Source: Betaproteobacteria bacterium
Lineage (GTDB): Bacteria; Pseudomonadota; Gammaproteobacteria; Burkholderiales; Casimicrobiaceae
Assembly: GCA_013298695.1 (NCBI GenBank)
Contig: JAAFIS010000009.1
Span: forward strand, 62,001-126,000
Direction of reading: 5' to 3'
DNA length: 64,000 nt
Shown piece after piece: positions 45,219 through 52,960 of the stretch. Within the stretch, counting starts at the first letter, position 1. Each line of letters begins with the position of its first letter. A program made the translations under genes and the position numbers. The notes beneath the pieces were generated by a model, which was given only the letters and a program-made list of their open reading frames with translations, searched no databases and was not told the DNA's origin.

Positions 45219-47711
45219 ATGAGATATTTTGTCGCCTTTGTTTTTTTGTTTGCTATTGGCCCAGTTCCTACGGCGTTGTATGCAACGAGCAGTTCGGCTC
45301 CCGCTGAACTTGTGACCGGGTTAATTGTGAAATTCGACGAAGAGGCGCTCGCGAAGCAGCCCAGCATGGCGAGCACGGCCGGGCGCGCGGCAGCGCTTTC
45401 CGCCGCGTCGGGCGCGAGGATTGGCGACGCACGCAGTCGCATGACGTTCGCGCGGACGCTTGCGGTGAACGCAGAACTCTATCGATTCGCTCAGCCGCTG
45501 CCGATCGATGAAGCCAGAGCGATTGCGGCCAACGTCGCTTCGCAAAAAACAGTCGTATACGCCGTGCTCAATCGCCGCATGACGAATCAAGCAGTTCCCG
45601 TAGACAACGAATATCCAGTGCAGTGGGGATTTCGTTTGAACGCGACCGAGCAGGGCGCTAACTTCGAAGCCGCGTGGGACGTGACGAAGGGCAATGCCAC
45701 GCAAACGCTTGGCGTGGTCGATAGCGGCATTTCGCGGACGCATCCAGACTTGGCGTCCAAGCTGCGAGTGTCACCAGATTTCCCAAACGGCGGATACGAT
45801 TTTTTTCAACTGGCATCGGCCAGCCCACCAGACACTCGCGATAACGATCCGGAGCAAACAACGAGCGCATGCGGACATGGCGCGCATGTGGCCGGCACGA
45901 TCGCTGCCGACACTAAGTTTTCGTCAAGCGGCGGCTTGGAAGGCGTCGCCGGTGGCGTGCCGAATGCGAAAGTGCTCATGGGGCGCGCGCTTGATTTTTC
46001 TGGTGAAGAAGCCGACGTGGTCGATGCGATGCTGTGGCTCGGCGGTTTTGAGGTCGCAGGCGTACCTGCAAACCCGAATCCGGTGAGCGTGATCAACATG
46101 AGTTTGGGCGGCAGCGGCGCCTGTGGCCCCGCGTATGCTGAAGCGGTGGATCGCTTGGCGTCGCGCGGCATCGTGGTGGTTGCAGCGGCAGGCAACAGCG
46201 GGAGCGATGCCGCAAATTTCGCACCGTCGAATTGCCGGGGCGTGGTGTCTGTGGCGGCAAGTGAGATCGATGGTTCACTGGCTAGTTTCAGCAATCGCGG
46301 TCGACGCGTCACGTTAACTGCACCGGGCGTCAACATTTTTTCAAGCGGCGGCTCAACCGGCGAGAACTGCTACAAAAGCGGCACGTCGATGGCCGCGCCT
46401 CACGTTACCGCGGCCGTCGGCCTTGCGCAAAGCGTAGAGCCCAGCTTATCGGTCGCGCAAACAACGCTCGCACTGCGCGCGGGTGCGCGACCGTTCCCGG
46501 CGGGCAGTAATTGCACGGCGGAGCTTTGTGGCGCGGGATTGCTAGACGCACGCAGAACGCTGGATCGGGTCGGGGCGAGCGCACCAACGACGATCGGCTG
46601 GGCCAACAATACGGCTCGGGTGCGAGAAAACGACGGACAGGTCACGCTCTCGCTGGCGCGAATCGGCAGCAGTTCTGGCGCGGTGAATGTGTTGGTGTTG
46701 CCGGTTTCAGGAAGCGCGACGTCGGGCGTTGATTTTGGCGCACCGGTTCCCGCGCAGGTGTCATGGGCGGCGGGCGACAGCGCGGACAAAACAGTTTCCG
46801 TGCCGATCATTTCACGTTCGGGCGAACAAGGGGTGCGTGAATTTTCTCTCGCGCTAGCGTCGTCTAGCGCAAGCGTTCAGTTGGTGTCGCCCACTGCGGT
46901 GCCGGTGCAGATCACCGAGGTCGATTGCAATGCGGTCACCGACATCGCGATTGGTGAGACGAAAACGGGCGATCTCGGCGTTGCCGGAAATACCTATTGC
47001 CGAGGCGGTATCCGCGGACCCGAATACGACACCGTGCGCTACCGAGTTACCGTGCCTGCCGGAACGCGGCTTACGATTATTTTGAACGGCACGTCGCCGC
47101 AACCCGCAGTACTTGACACGTATGTGTACCTACTCGACTCCAACTTACGTCCTGTGATTGAAAACGATGACGTGCTGGCAGGGGTCGTGCGAAATTCGTT
47201 GGTCGATCAATTTTTGGTCGCGCAGGCCGGGACGTATTACATCGACGTGACGACTTGGAGTTCGACCGAAGCAAACATCGGCACTTATTCTTTGCAGGTC
47301 GTCAATTGCGGCCCGTACACCGCTGCCGCAACCTGCAGTTTGGATGTTGATGGCGACGGCTATTTCGATCGTACCGATGCCGTCATCGCGCTGCGCCGGA
47401 TGCTCGGTTTCAGTGGCGAACCGTTAACTGCGGGGCTGAGTTTCCGCGCCTGCGCAACCCGAATCGATGGCGCGAGTGTTGCAAGTTTCGTTGATGCGCA
47501 AATGGCGAACAACGTGAGCGCAGGCGGTCGCGCATTTGACTTGGATGGCGACGGCGAAGTCCGCGCGGGCTCAGATGGATTAGCGCTGCTGCGCTTTGTT
47601 CAAGGGCGGCCCGATTCGTCGATTGAATCACAGTCGCTAAACCCCAGCGCACCTCGCAACACCGCATCCAGCGTGCGCCAATATTTATCGCAGCGCTGTA
47701 ACTTGAACTAA
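45219..47711 (+). CDS. Secreted S8 serine protease with Calx-beta, PPC-like and dockerin-like modules
   Basis: 830 residues from ATG 45219 (the frame begins at 45162). A signal peptide is followed by the S8 core: Asp in G-V-V-D-S-G (about 168), His in G-H-G-A-H-V-A-G-T (about 222), Ser in S-G-T-S-M-A-A-P-H (about 390). Residues about 455-550 form a Calx-beta domain (V-R-E-N-D-G, S-A-T-S-G-V-D-F). A PPC-like beta domain covers 565-700. The last 125 residues (706-830) form the shared tail C-S-L-D-V-D-G-D-G ... D-L-D-G-D-G-E-V, whose D-x-D-G-D-G loops fit calcium binding. It is the third gene of the secreted-protein run. Confidence 0.92.
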   Translation: MRYFVAFVFLFAIGPVPTALYATSSSAPAELVTGLIVKFDEEALAKQPSMASTAGRAAALSAASGARIGDARSRMTFARTLAVNAELYRFAQPLPIDEARAIAANVASQKTVVYAVLNRRMTNQAVPVDNEYPVQWGFRLNATEQGANFEAAWDVTKGNATQTLGVVDSGISRTHPDLASKLRVSPDFPNGGYDFFQLASASPPDTRDNDPEQTTSACGHGAHVAGTIAADTKFSSSGGLEGVAGGVPNAKVLMGRALDFSGEEADVVDAMLWLGGFEVAGVPANPNPVSVINMSLGGSGACGPAYAEAVDRLASRGIVVVAAAGNSGSDAANFAPSNCRGVVSVAASEIDGSLASFSNRGRRVTLTAPGVNIFSSGGSTGENCYKSGTSMAAPHVTAAVGLAQSVEPSLSVAQTTLALRAGARPFPAGSNCTAELCGAGLLDARRTLDRVGASAPTTIGWANNTARVRENDGQVTLSLARIGSSSGAVNVLVLPVSGSATSGVDFGAPVPAQVSWAAGDSADKTVSVPIISRSGEQGVREFSLALASSSASVQLVSPTAVPVQITEVDCNAVTDIAIGETKTGDLGVAGNTYCRGGIRGPEYDTVRYRVTVPAGTRLTIILNGTSPQPAVLDTYVYLLDSNLRPVIENDDVLAGVVRNSLVDQFLVAQAGTYYIDVTTWSSTEANIGTYSLQVVNCGPYTAAATCSLDVDGDGYFDRTDAVIALRRMLGFSGEPLTAGLSFRACATRIDGASVASFVDAQMANNVSAGGRAFDLDGDGEVRAGSDGLALLRFVQGRPDSSIESQSLNPSAPRNTASSVRQYLSQRCNLN

Positions 47712-47769
47712 CGTACGAATGGTGGCGGTTTCAGCCGGTTTACAAAAGCTCGTTTCCGAAGCGCGAAGA

Positions 47770-49155
47770 TTACGCCGCGTCGGCGGGTTTGGATTGCGTA
47801 AGCTCGACGATTGCTATGGTGAACAAAATCGTCACCAGCATCGCGAGAGACGGTATGCGCGCTGGAAAATCGAGCGCCGCGTGTAGCGCAAAGGCGAGCG
47901 CGCCGCACAACGCCGCCACCCCAGTGCCAGACGCCTCGTGCTTCAATGCCATCCTCGCAATTGTCCACGCGGCAAACGCGATGCAGATGACAGATAGGAC
48001 CCCTACGAGCCCCGACTCGAAAAGCAGCTGCGCGTAGTCGTTGTGGGCGTGTTCGATGTAGCCCACCAACTCGACGGGCTGAAAGATAGGGAAAGCTACC
48101 GCGTAGCCGCCAATACCGCTGCCCAGTGGAAAAAGCGTTGCAGCCCCATTAAGTGTGGCTTTCAGCATCATGGTTCGTGCGGCCAAACTTCCGGCCGCAC
48201 CGGGGTCGGACACCGCTTTAAAAAAAGATTCAGAGGTTGCGAGAAACGTGCCGCCGATGAGCACTACGGCTGCTGCCGCAAGTAATGCGCGGCGGTAGGA
48301 GCGTTTCTTCCGACCTCTGGTGATGAGAATCCAGCTGAGCATGAGTCCGGTGCTCACGAGCGCTGCAAAAATACCGCTCCGAGAAAGGCTCAACACGAGA
48401 GCCCCGAATGCTCCAGCAAACAGCGACCACCACAGCGTAATTTTGAGGGGGCGCATTCGATCAACGCCACGCGTCATTTGCTGCACGCTCGACACCGATT
48501 GGTAGAGCAGAAACGGCAGCGCCATGGCAACTAGCGTGGCGAAGTGATTTTTGTTGACGAACGTGCCCGCGGCACGCACATGACCCAGGTATTCAATGTT
48601 GACCACAGACGCGCCCGGCAGAGCGATCTGCGCTAACCCAATGAGCGATTGCACGACGACGATGGCAACCACTGTGTAGAGCAGAACCGTTCGTTGGCGT
48701 AAATTTAACTGCGTGATCGCTATGGACAGCGCGAGTGATGACGCGACCAGCAGGGCGCTAAAAAGCCCTCGACTGGGCGCAAGCGTGACGGGTAGCGCAG
48801 TGATGCCGATTGCAGGATCTGCGAGTGTTTCCAGCACGCTAGAAAAAGCGCTGCGACCGGGCAAATTCACCCACCAAGAGTTCGGCACCGAAATGCTCGT
48901 GATTAGTGTGAAAAGTAGCAATAGTGTCAGCGCCAAAAGCCAGAAGGCTAGCGCGCGTGGCAGCTGGCTGGTGCGTGTGCGTACTAGAAGTGTGGCGACC
49001 GCGAGAAGTGCGATCGCGGCGCAAACACCAATAAACAAAATGGATGGGGCTGTGTTGCCACCGCGATCAAACACCGAAAGCAGGGACGCACCGATGAAAA
49101 TCGTCGCAACCCACCCAGCAAGAACGCCGGGTGCGGCACCTAAACGCGCAAACAA
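47770..49155 (-). CDS. O-antigen ligase/Wzy-like polysaccharide polymerase
   Basis: 461 residues with a TTG start at 49155, 3 bases after the OmpA-like stop codon; no ATG lies near the expected N-terminus. About ten to twelve hydrophobic helices are spread over the length. The Wzy_C/O-antigen-ligase core motif is G-T-F-V-N-K-N-H-F-A-T-L-V-A-M, and H-A-H-N-D-Y-A-Q-L-L-F-E follows in the periplasmic loop. It would polymerise or ligate lipid-linked oligosaccharides at the inner membrane. It is last in the exopolysaccharide operon. The start codon is uncertain. Confidence 0.88.
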   Translation of the reverse strand: MFARLGAAPGVLAGWVATIFIGASLLSVFDRGGNTAPSILFIGVCAAIALLAVATLLVRTRTSQLPRALAFWLLALTLLLLFTLITSISVPNSWWVNLPGRSAFSSVLETLADPAIGITALPVTLAPSRGLFSALLVASSLALSIAITQLNLRQRTVLLYTVVAIVVVQSLIGLAQIALPGASVVNIEYLGHVRAAGTFVNKNHFATLVAMALPFLLYQSVSSVQQMTRGVDRMRPLKITLWWSLFAGAFGALVLSLSRSGIFAALVSTGLMLSWILITRGRKKRSYRRALLAAAAVVLIGGTFLATSESFFKAVSDPGAAGSLAARTMMLKATLNGAATLFPLGSGIGGYAVAFPIFQPVELVGYIEHAHNDYAQLLFESGLVGVLSVICIAFAAWTIARMALKHEASGTGVAALCGALAFALHAALDFPARIPSLAMLVTILFTIAIVELTQSKPADAA

Positions 49156-49158
49156 ACC

Positions 49159-50208
49159 TTAGTTCGGGCTCACGTTTCGGCGATTACGGTCGTAGAGGTA
49201 ATACCCGAGACCGACTGCACCGACCGTCCCGATGACGGTTGCGCCGGGAAACGTTGTGGTTGCCACTGGCACGACAGCGGCCGGCGGAATCACTGGTGCG
49301 GCAACGACAGGCGGTGCCACGACGGGTGGCGGCACAACAACCGGAGCGGGTGGAGGAACAGGCGCGGGGGCAGCGGCAACTGGAGGTACACCGCAGACGA
49401 GGCCTGAGCCTTCGATGCGGACGACGACGCGGCGATTAGGCTGCAAGCAGTCGAACAGTTCCGCCATTTGCGCAGCGGTTGCGCTGCCTTGTGCTAAACC
49501 TTCTGGGCCGAGTTTGGAGCCGCGCGGATAGACACAGCTCGTTTTAATTGGGGATGTGTGACCGTATCCTATGGCTTCGATCGGATACTGTTTCGCAAAT
49601 TTCCCGACCATGTAGTCGCGAACGGAAACCGCGCGAGCCAAACTTAGGCGATCGTTGTATTGGCGATCACCAGTGCTGTTGGTGATATCGGCGTGACCTT
49701 CCACGACGATGCGATCAATTCCCGTGCATTCCGCGTCGACGCGCGAGGCAAGTTTGTCAAGGGCTTCACGCCCAGCAGTTAGCGATTCGCTGAGTTGAAA
49801 TTTGTTGTGAACGAACAGTGTGCTGGCATCAATTGTGATTGCACTGCGCCGAGTGGTTTGTGCGGGCACCGAGGGCACAACCTGCGCGCCAGCGACAAGG
49901 GTGGAGCGCACGCCTTCTACGGCCGATTTTGCGGCGTCACAGGTTAGCGTTTTGGGCGTCGACCACCGCTGATTAGGCCCGAGCGCAACATCGCATCCCG
50001 GAAGAAACGCAATCACAGCACTGCCCGAGGACGTTGTTAGCACGCGGCTGCCGGGCGCAATTGACGTGCCGTTTGACGCGGATTTCAGCCCGGTGGGGGC
50101 ACTTACCAAAACGCTGCCTTTAACGTCTTTAAGCGACGCCGCTCCAGCGACACCACAGATGCCTGCGATGATCATCGTGAGCAGCGATCTCGTTAGCTTA
50201 AATCTCAT
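49159..50208 (-). CDS. OmpA family protein with FecR-like N-terminus
   Basis: 349 residues from ATG 50208 (a TTG at 50211 abuts it). A signal peptide leads to a FecR-like stretch, D-V-K-G-S-V-L-V-S and G-S-R-V-L-T-T, then F-L-P-G-C-D-V. Residues about 125-270 form the OmpA/peptidoglycan-binding domain: I-D-A-S-T-L-F, I-V-V-E-G-H-A-D, L-S-L-A-R-A-V-S-V-R-D-Y. The C-terminal 80 residues are Pro/Val/Ala-rich and end in a hydrophobic helix (V-I-G-T-V-G-A-V-G-L-G-Y-Y-L-Y). It likely anchors the assembly machine to the cell wall. Stop TAA at 49159-49161 is in frame with the next gene. Confidence 0.85.
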   Translation of the reverse strand: MRFKLTRSLLTMIIAGICGVAGAASLKDVKGSVLVSAPTGLKSASNGTSIAPGSRVLTTSSGSAVIAFLPGCDVALGPNQRWSTPKTLTCDAAKSAVEGVRSTLVAGAQVVPSVPAQTTRRSAITIDASTLFVHNKFQLSESLTAGREALDKLASRVDAECTGIDRIVVEGHADITNSTGDRQYNDRLSLARAVSVRDYMVGKFAKQYPIEAIGYGHTSPIKTSCVYPRGSKLGPEGLAQGSATAAQMAELFDCLQPNRRVVVRIEGSGLVCGVPPVAAAPAPVPPPAPVVVPPPVVAPPVVAAPVIPPAAVVPVATTTFPGATVIGTVGAVGLGYYLYDRNRRNVSPN

Positions 50209-50211
50209 CAA

Positions 50212-50345
50212 TGGCCCTATCTTCGGTCAATTTGGTTGTGTTTTGATTTTACTCTCAGCAGTAGCTTTCTCGCAATGAGTCCTTGGCTCTACGTCCAAGA
50301 TTTATGCGGAAGGGTCAACGCTTTCGTTGCAAACGTGTCGCCCGC
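50212..50345. other. Short spacer in the exopolysaccharide operon
   Basis: 134 bases between the unknown protein gene and the OmpA-like gene. Nothing further was recognised. Confidence 0.4.
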
Positions 50346-51551
50346 TTACTGCATGCCTGTGTTCGCTATGACGACGTCATCGATGCTAAGCCGGCCAGAG
50401 ATCCCCAAGGTTCGCCAATTGCGCGCCGTAGAGTCGAGGACGATTCGCTGGGCGAAACAGTTTTCCGGGACTTGAAACGAGAACGTACGTCTCCTCCATC
50501 CTCGGCCATCTTCGATCGAGTCGCTCTGTTCCGGCGGGCCAGCCAAGCGCCGTGCGGGCGCCGCGCAATCGATTGCTAGGCCAATTTTTAAAGTCGGATT
50601 CGACACAGCGTCGCGAATTCGGTAGCTGAAGGTGTAGTTTCCGGCGGCTAACACGGTGTGGTTTACCAGCGGATCAGTCTTCACAGGCTTTCCGTTGAAA
50701 TCAATCTGCAAGAATCGGTTAACGCTGGCTTCGAGCTTCTCGCCCGTTAACTTGGTTGAATGACCATCTCTATACTCGCCACCTGCGCTAAGTTTCCAAC
50801 TGAAAGGCGGTGCGGCGTCGCGAATTTCGAAGTTTCCGTTGTAGAGATAGGGAAACTCGAGCGCGGTTTGCGGAAGAGTTTCTAACCAGAGCGCATGAAG
50901 CGCAACGATCTCTTCGTTACCCCCAACCTTTGCAAAAAGACATTCAAGAACCGTCGACGAGAGAAGCTTCACGCGGGACGCCTGAGTTGCGACCCACAAC
51001 TTAGTCGGCAGCGTGGTCGCGTTGTTGCAATTCCACGAGGCGTACGACGCAAGCAGCGGATTTTTCTCGTCGGCCCATTTAGTGATCCGCGACTCCCACA
51101 CGGGAAGCGCTGAGACGCTATCTAACGCGGTGAAAGCGTTGGCCTGCTCGTCGCCGTCTATTCCAGCAAGCCGTTGCACCGCGTCGAGTGCGGGTTCGAT
51201 ACGCCCGTTTTGGAAATGCCGATAGGCCGTAAGTCGCAGCGACTGCGGATCATGCGGTGCAAGAAAAATTGCCGAGTCAAGCGATGCCGTCGCGAGTCTG
51301 GGGGAAAAATCGGTTGATCGGAGGCCCAAATAGGCCAGAGCTCGGTGCGCTGCACCGTCGAACGGGGAACTCGCTAGGAAAGCGCGAATCGCACTGAGAT
51401 CAGTCTCCCGCGACTTCGGGGCTCCCGACCGAACTTCGTTCAACGTTAAAAAAGTCAATGTGACTAACGTCGCCAGCAGAGCGAGAGAAACGGGCAGCAG
51501 CAACGCCTGACCGAATCGACCACCCGAACGAGGCGGGAATGCGGTGTTCAT
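50346..51551 (-). CDS. Unknown membrane-anchored protein with repeat-like helices in exopolysaccharide operon
   Basis: 401 residues from ATG 51551, overlapping the J-domain stop by ATGA, so translation is coupled. An N-terminal helix (L-L-L-P-V-S-L-A-L-L-A-T-L-V-T-L-T-F-L) is followed by helical repeats of TPR style (A-H-R-A-L-A-Y-L-G-L-R; S-L-R-L-T-A-Y-R-H-F-Q-N-G-R). A C-terminal beta domain with N-Y-T-F-S-Y-R-I-R and R-T-F-S-F-Q-V-P resembles carbohydrate-binding modules. No catalytic residues were recognised. Its place suggests a scaffold for polymer assembly or export. Confidence 0.75.
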   Translation of the reverse strand: MNTAFPPRSGGRFGQALLLPVSLALLATLVTLTFLTLNEVRSGAPKSRETDLSAIRAFLASSPFDGAAHRALAYLGLRSTDFSPRLATASLDSAIFLAPHDPQSLRLTAYRHFQNGRIEPALDAVQRLAGIDGDEQANAFTALDSVSALPVWESRITKWADEKNPLLASYASWNCNNATTLPTKLWVATQASRVKLLSSTVLECLFAKVGGNEEIVALHALWLETLPQTALEFPYLYNGNFEIRDAAPPFSWKLSAGGEYRDGHSTKLTGEKLEASVNRFLQIDFNGKPVKTDPLVNHTVLAAGNYTFSYRIRDAVSNPTLKIGLAIDCAAPARRLAGPPEQSDSIEDGRGWRRRTFSFQVPENCFAQRIVLDSTARNWRTLGISGRLSIDDVVIANTGMQ

Positions 51552-52951
51552 GAACCGGACAGAGGATGTGAGGCCCATGACGTGAGTTTCGGGCTTCCAC
51601 TCCTGTTTGAAATCATGCCGCTGATGTAGATCCGCTGCGTTACTGGCGCGCCGTCTTTTCCGATGAGTGCAAGTTCGGCTTGGCCTGAGAACCCATGCCC
51701 CCCCGGCTGATTTCCGCGAAACTTGTCAACTCGCAGTAAACGCATCTCACGCGATTGCGTAGATTTAAACAGCGCATCGAAGTCGTTCACCACCTTTGCG
51801 CGGCCGCTGAGCGAAGAGTCCAAAAGCGCGTCAAGTTGACCCACGCGCCCCGATGAGACTGCGTCTACCAGTCGCAGCAGTACTTCGTCGGTCTGAGTCG
51901 CGCCGTCGGCCCGGGACAAACGCTTCGGTGCCTTCACGTCGTCTGCGTTTTCAAAAGTATCAGGCGTCGCGTTTGAAGCTACCGCAACAAGTGGTTGAGC
52001 GCTTTTCGCCGGATTTGCGTTTAGTTCTTTTGAGGGACTAAGAATAAGATAATCGCTGCGAGCGCGATTTTCTTGGGCGAACGGCGCGATGGGCTTTTTA
52101 ATCGAAACATTAGCTTCTACGCTTGAAGTCCCTGTAAAAACAGGCGTTGCTGCTTGCGGTTGTTGATAGGGCGCAAGAGCGCCGCTTGCTGTGGGAGCGG
52201 GGGCAGTATCACTAACCGAAGAGTCAACCTTCAGTTTTGGTCGTGCCTCGACCAAATTAACGTGTGGCGGCGGCTGCGTGCCGGTCAATAGAAAGCCGAC
52301 GACTGGAACAGCAAACAGGGCCGCGCACACCGCCAACGCAGCTCGCGAGCGCAGCAAGCCGGCCCATCGAGACGTCGTTTGCTTTTCGCGCGGCCCGTCA
52401 AAACTTCGCTCTCGAACGCCTGCCGGTCGGTTCGCTTGAGCGTTTGCAGAGTTGCCTGGAATGCGTTGCCCGCGATTTTCGGCAAGCGATAACTGATCGT
52501 CGTACTCCGCACGTTTCACCGAGTCTGACAACGTTGCGTAGGCGAGATTGACTTGGCTCGCACCATCGACCGGAAATCCTTCAGGGCGAGTGTCAGGGTG
52601 CACCAGCGAAATCAGCTTTCGATACGCAGCACGTACCTCCGAGGCCGATGCGTGGCGCGGTATCCCGAGCGTTAGATAGTGCGTAGCGTGGTGCGAAAGC
52701 TGTTTCTCGGCTATGAATCTCGCGGCCAGCATCTGCCCCGTGGATGTGCCGTCGGCGGTAAGAATCGTTTGCGTAGGCGACAGGTCAGTGTCACTGGCGG
52801 CTTTCCCGCCTGCCAGTTGGATGATCGCCAAGCCGGTTGCCGCGTCCTCAAAATGAATATCGGGTTGGTTGCCATCGACGGGTTCGAGGGCTCGGACCAA
52901 ATCGGAGGCGAGTGAAGTCTGCCGCATCAAAATAAAGCTTGAAACGCTCAC
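51548..52951 (-). CDS. Membrane J-domain (DnaJ-like) protein in exopolysaccharide operon
   Basis: 467 residues from GTG 52951; AGGA 6 bases upstream overlaps the Wzc stop codon. An ATG at 52927 is an alternative. Residues about 90-155 form a J domain: H-Y-L-T-L-G-I-P-R-H-A-S, A-A-Y-R-K-L-I, then the H-P-D tripeptide needed for Hsp70 stimulation, and A-E-Y-D-D-Q-L. One transmembrane helix follows at about 203-225 (A-L-A-V-C-A-A-L-F-A-V-P-V-V-G-F-L-L). A disordered Pro/Ala part and a C-terminal alpha+beta domain follow. No zinc-finger or client domain of classical DnaJ is present. It sits directly downstream of Wzc. Confidence 0.85.
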   Translation of the reverse strand: MSVSSFILMRQTSLASDLVRALEPVDGNQPDIHFEDAATGLAIIQLAGGKAASDTDLSPTQTILTADGTSTGQMLAARFIAEKQLSHHATHYLTLGIPRHASASEVRAAYRKLISLVHPDTRPEGFPVDGASQVNLAYATLSDSVKRAEYDDQLSLAENRGQRIPGNSANAQANRPAGVRERSFDGPREKQTTSRWAGLLRSRAALAVCAALFAVPVVGFLLTGTQPPPHVNLVEARPKLKVDSSVSDTAPAPTASGALAPYQQPQAATPVFTGTSSVEANVSIKKPIAPFAQENRARSDYLILSPSKELNANPAKSAQPLVAVASNATPDTFENADDVKAPKRLSRADGATQTDEVLLRLVDAVSSGRVGQLDALLDSSLSGRAKVVNDFDALFKSTQSREMRLLRVDKFRGNQPGGHGFSGQAELALIGKDGAPVTQRIYISGMISNRSGSPKLTSWASHPLSGS

Positions 52952-52960
52952 AACGTGTCC

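Noticed and set aside
30802..47708. PEP-CTERM or LPXTG sorting signals on the secreted proteins
   Set aside because: No such motif plus hydrophobic helix and basic tail is present; all four end in the Cys-closed module.
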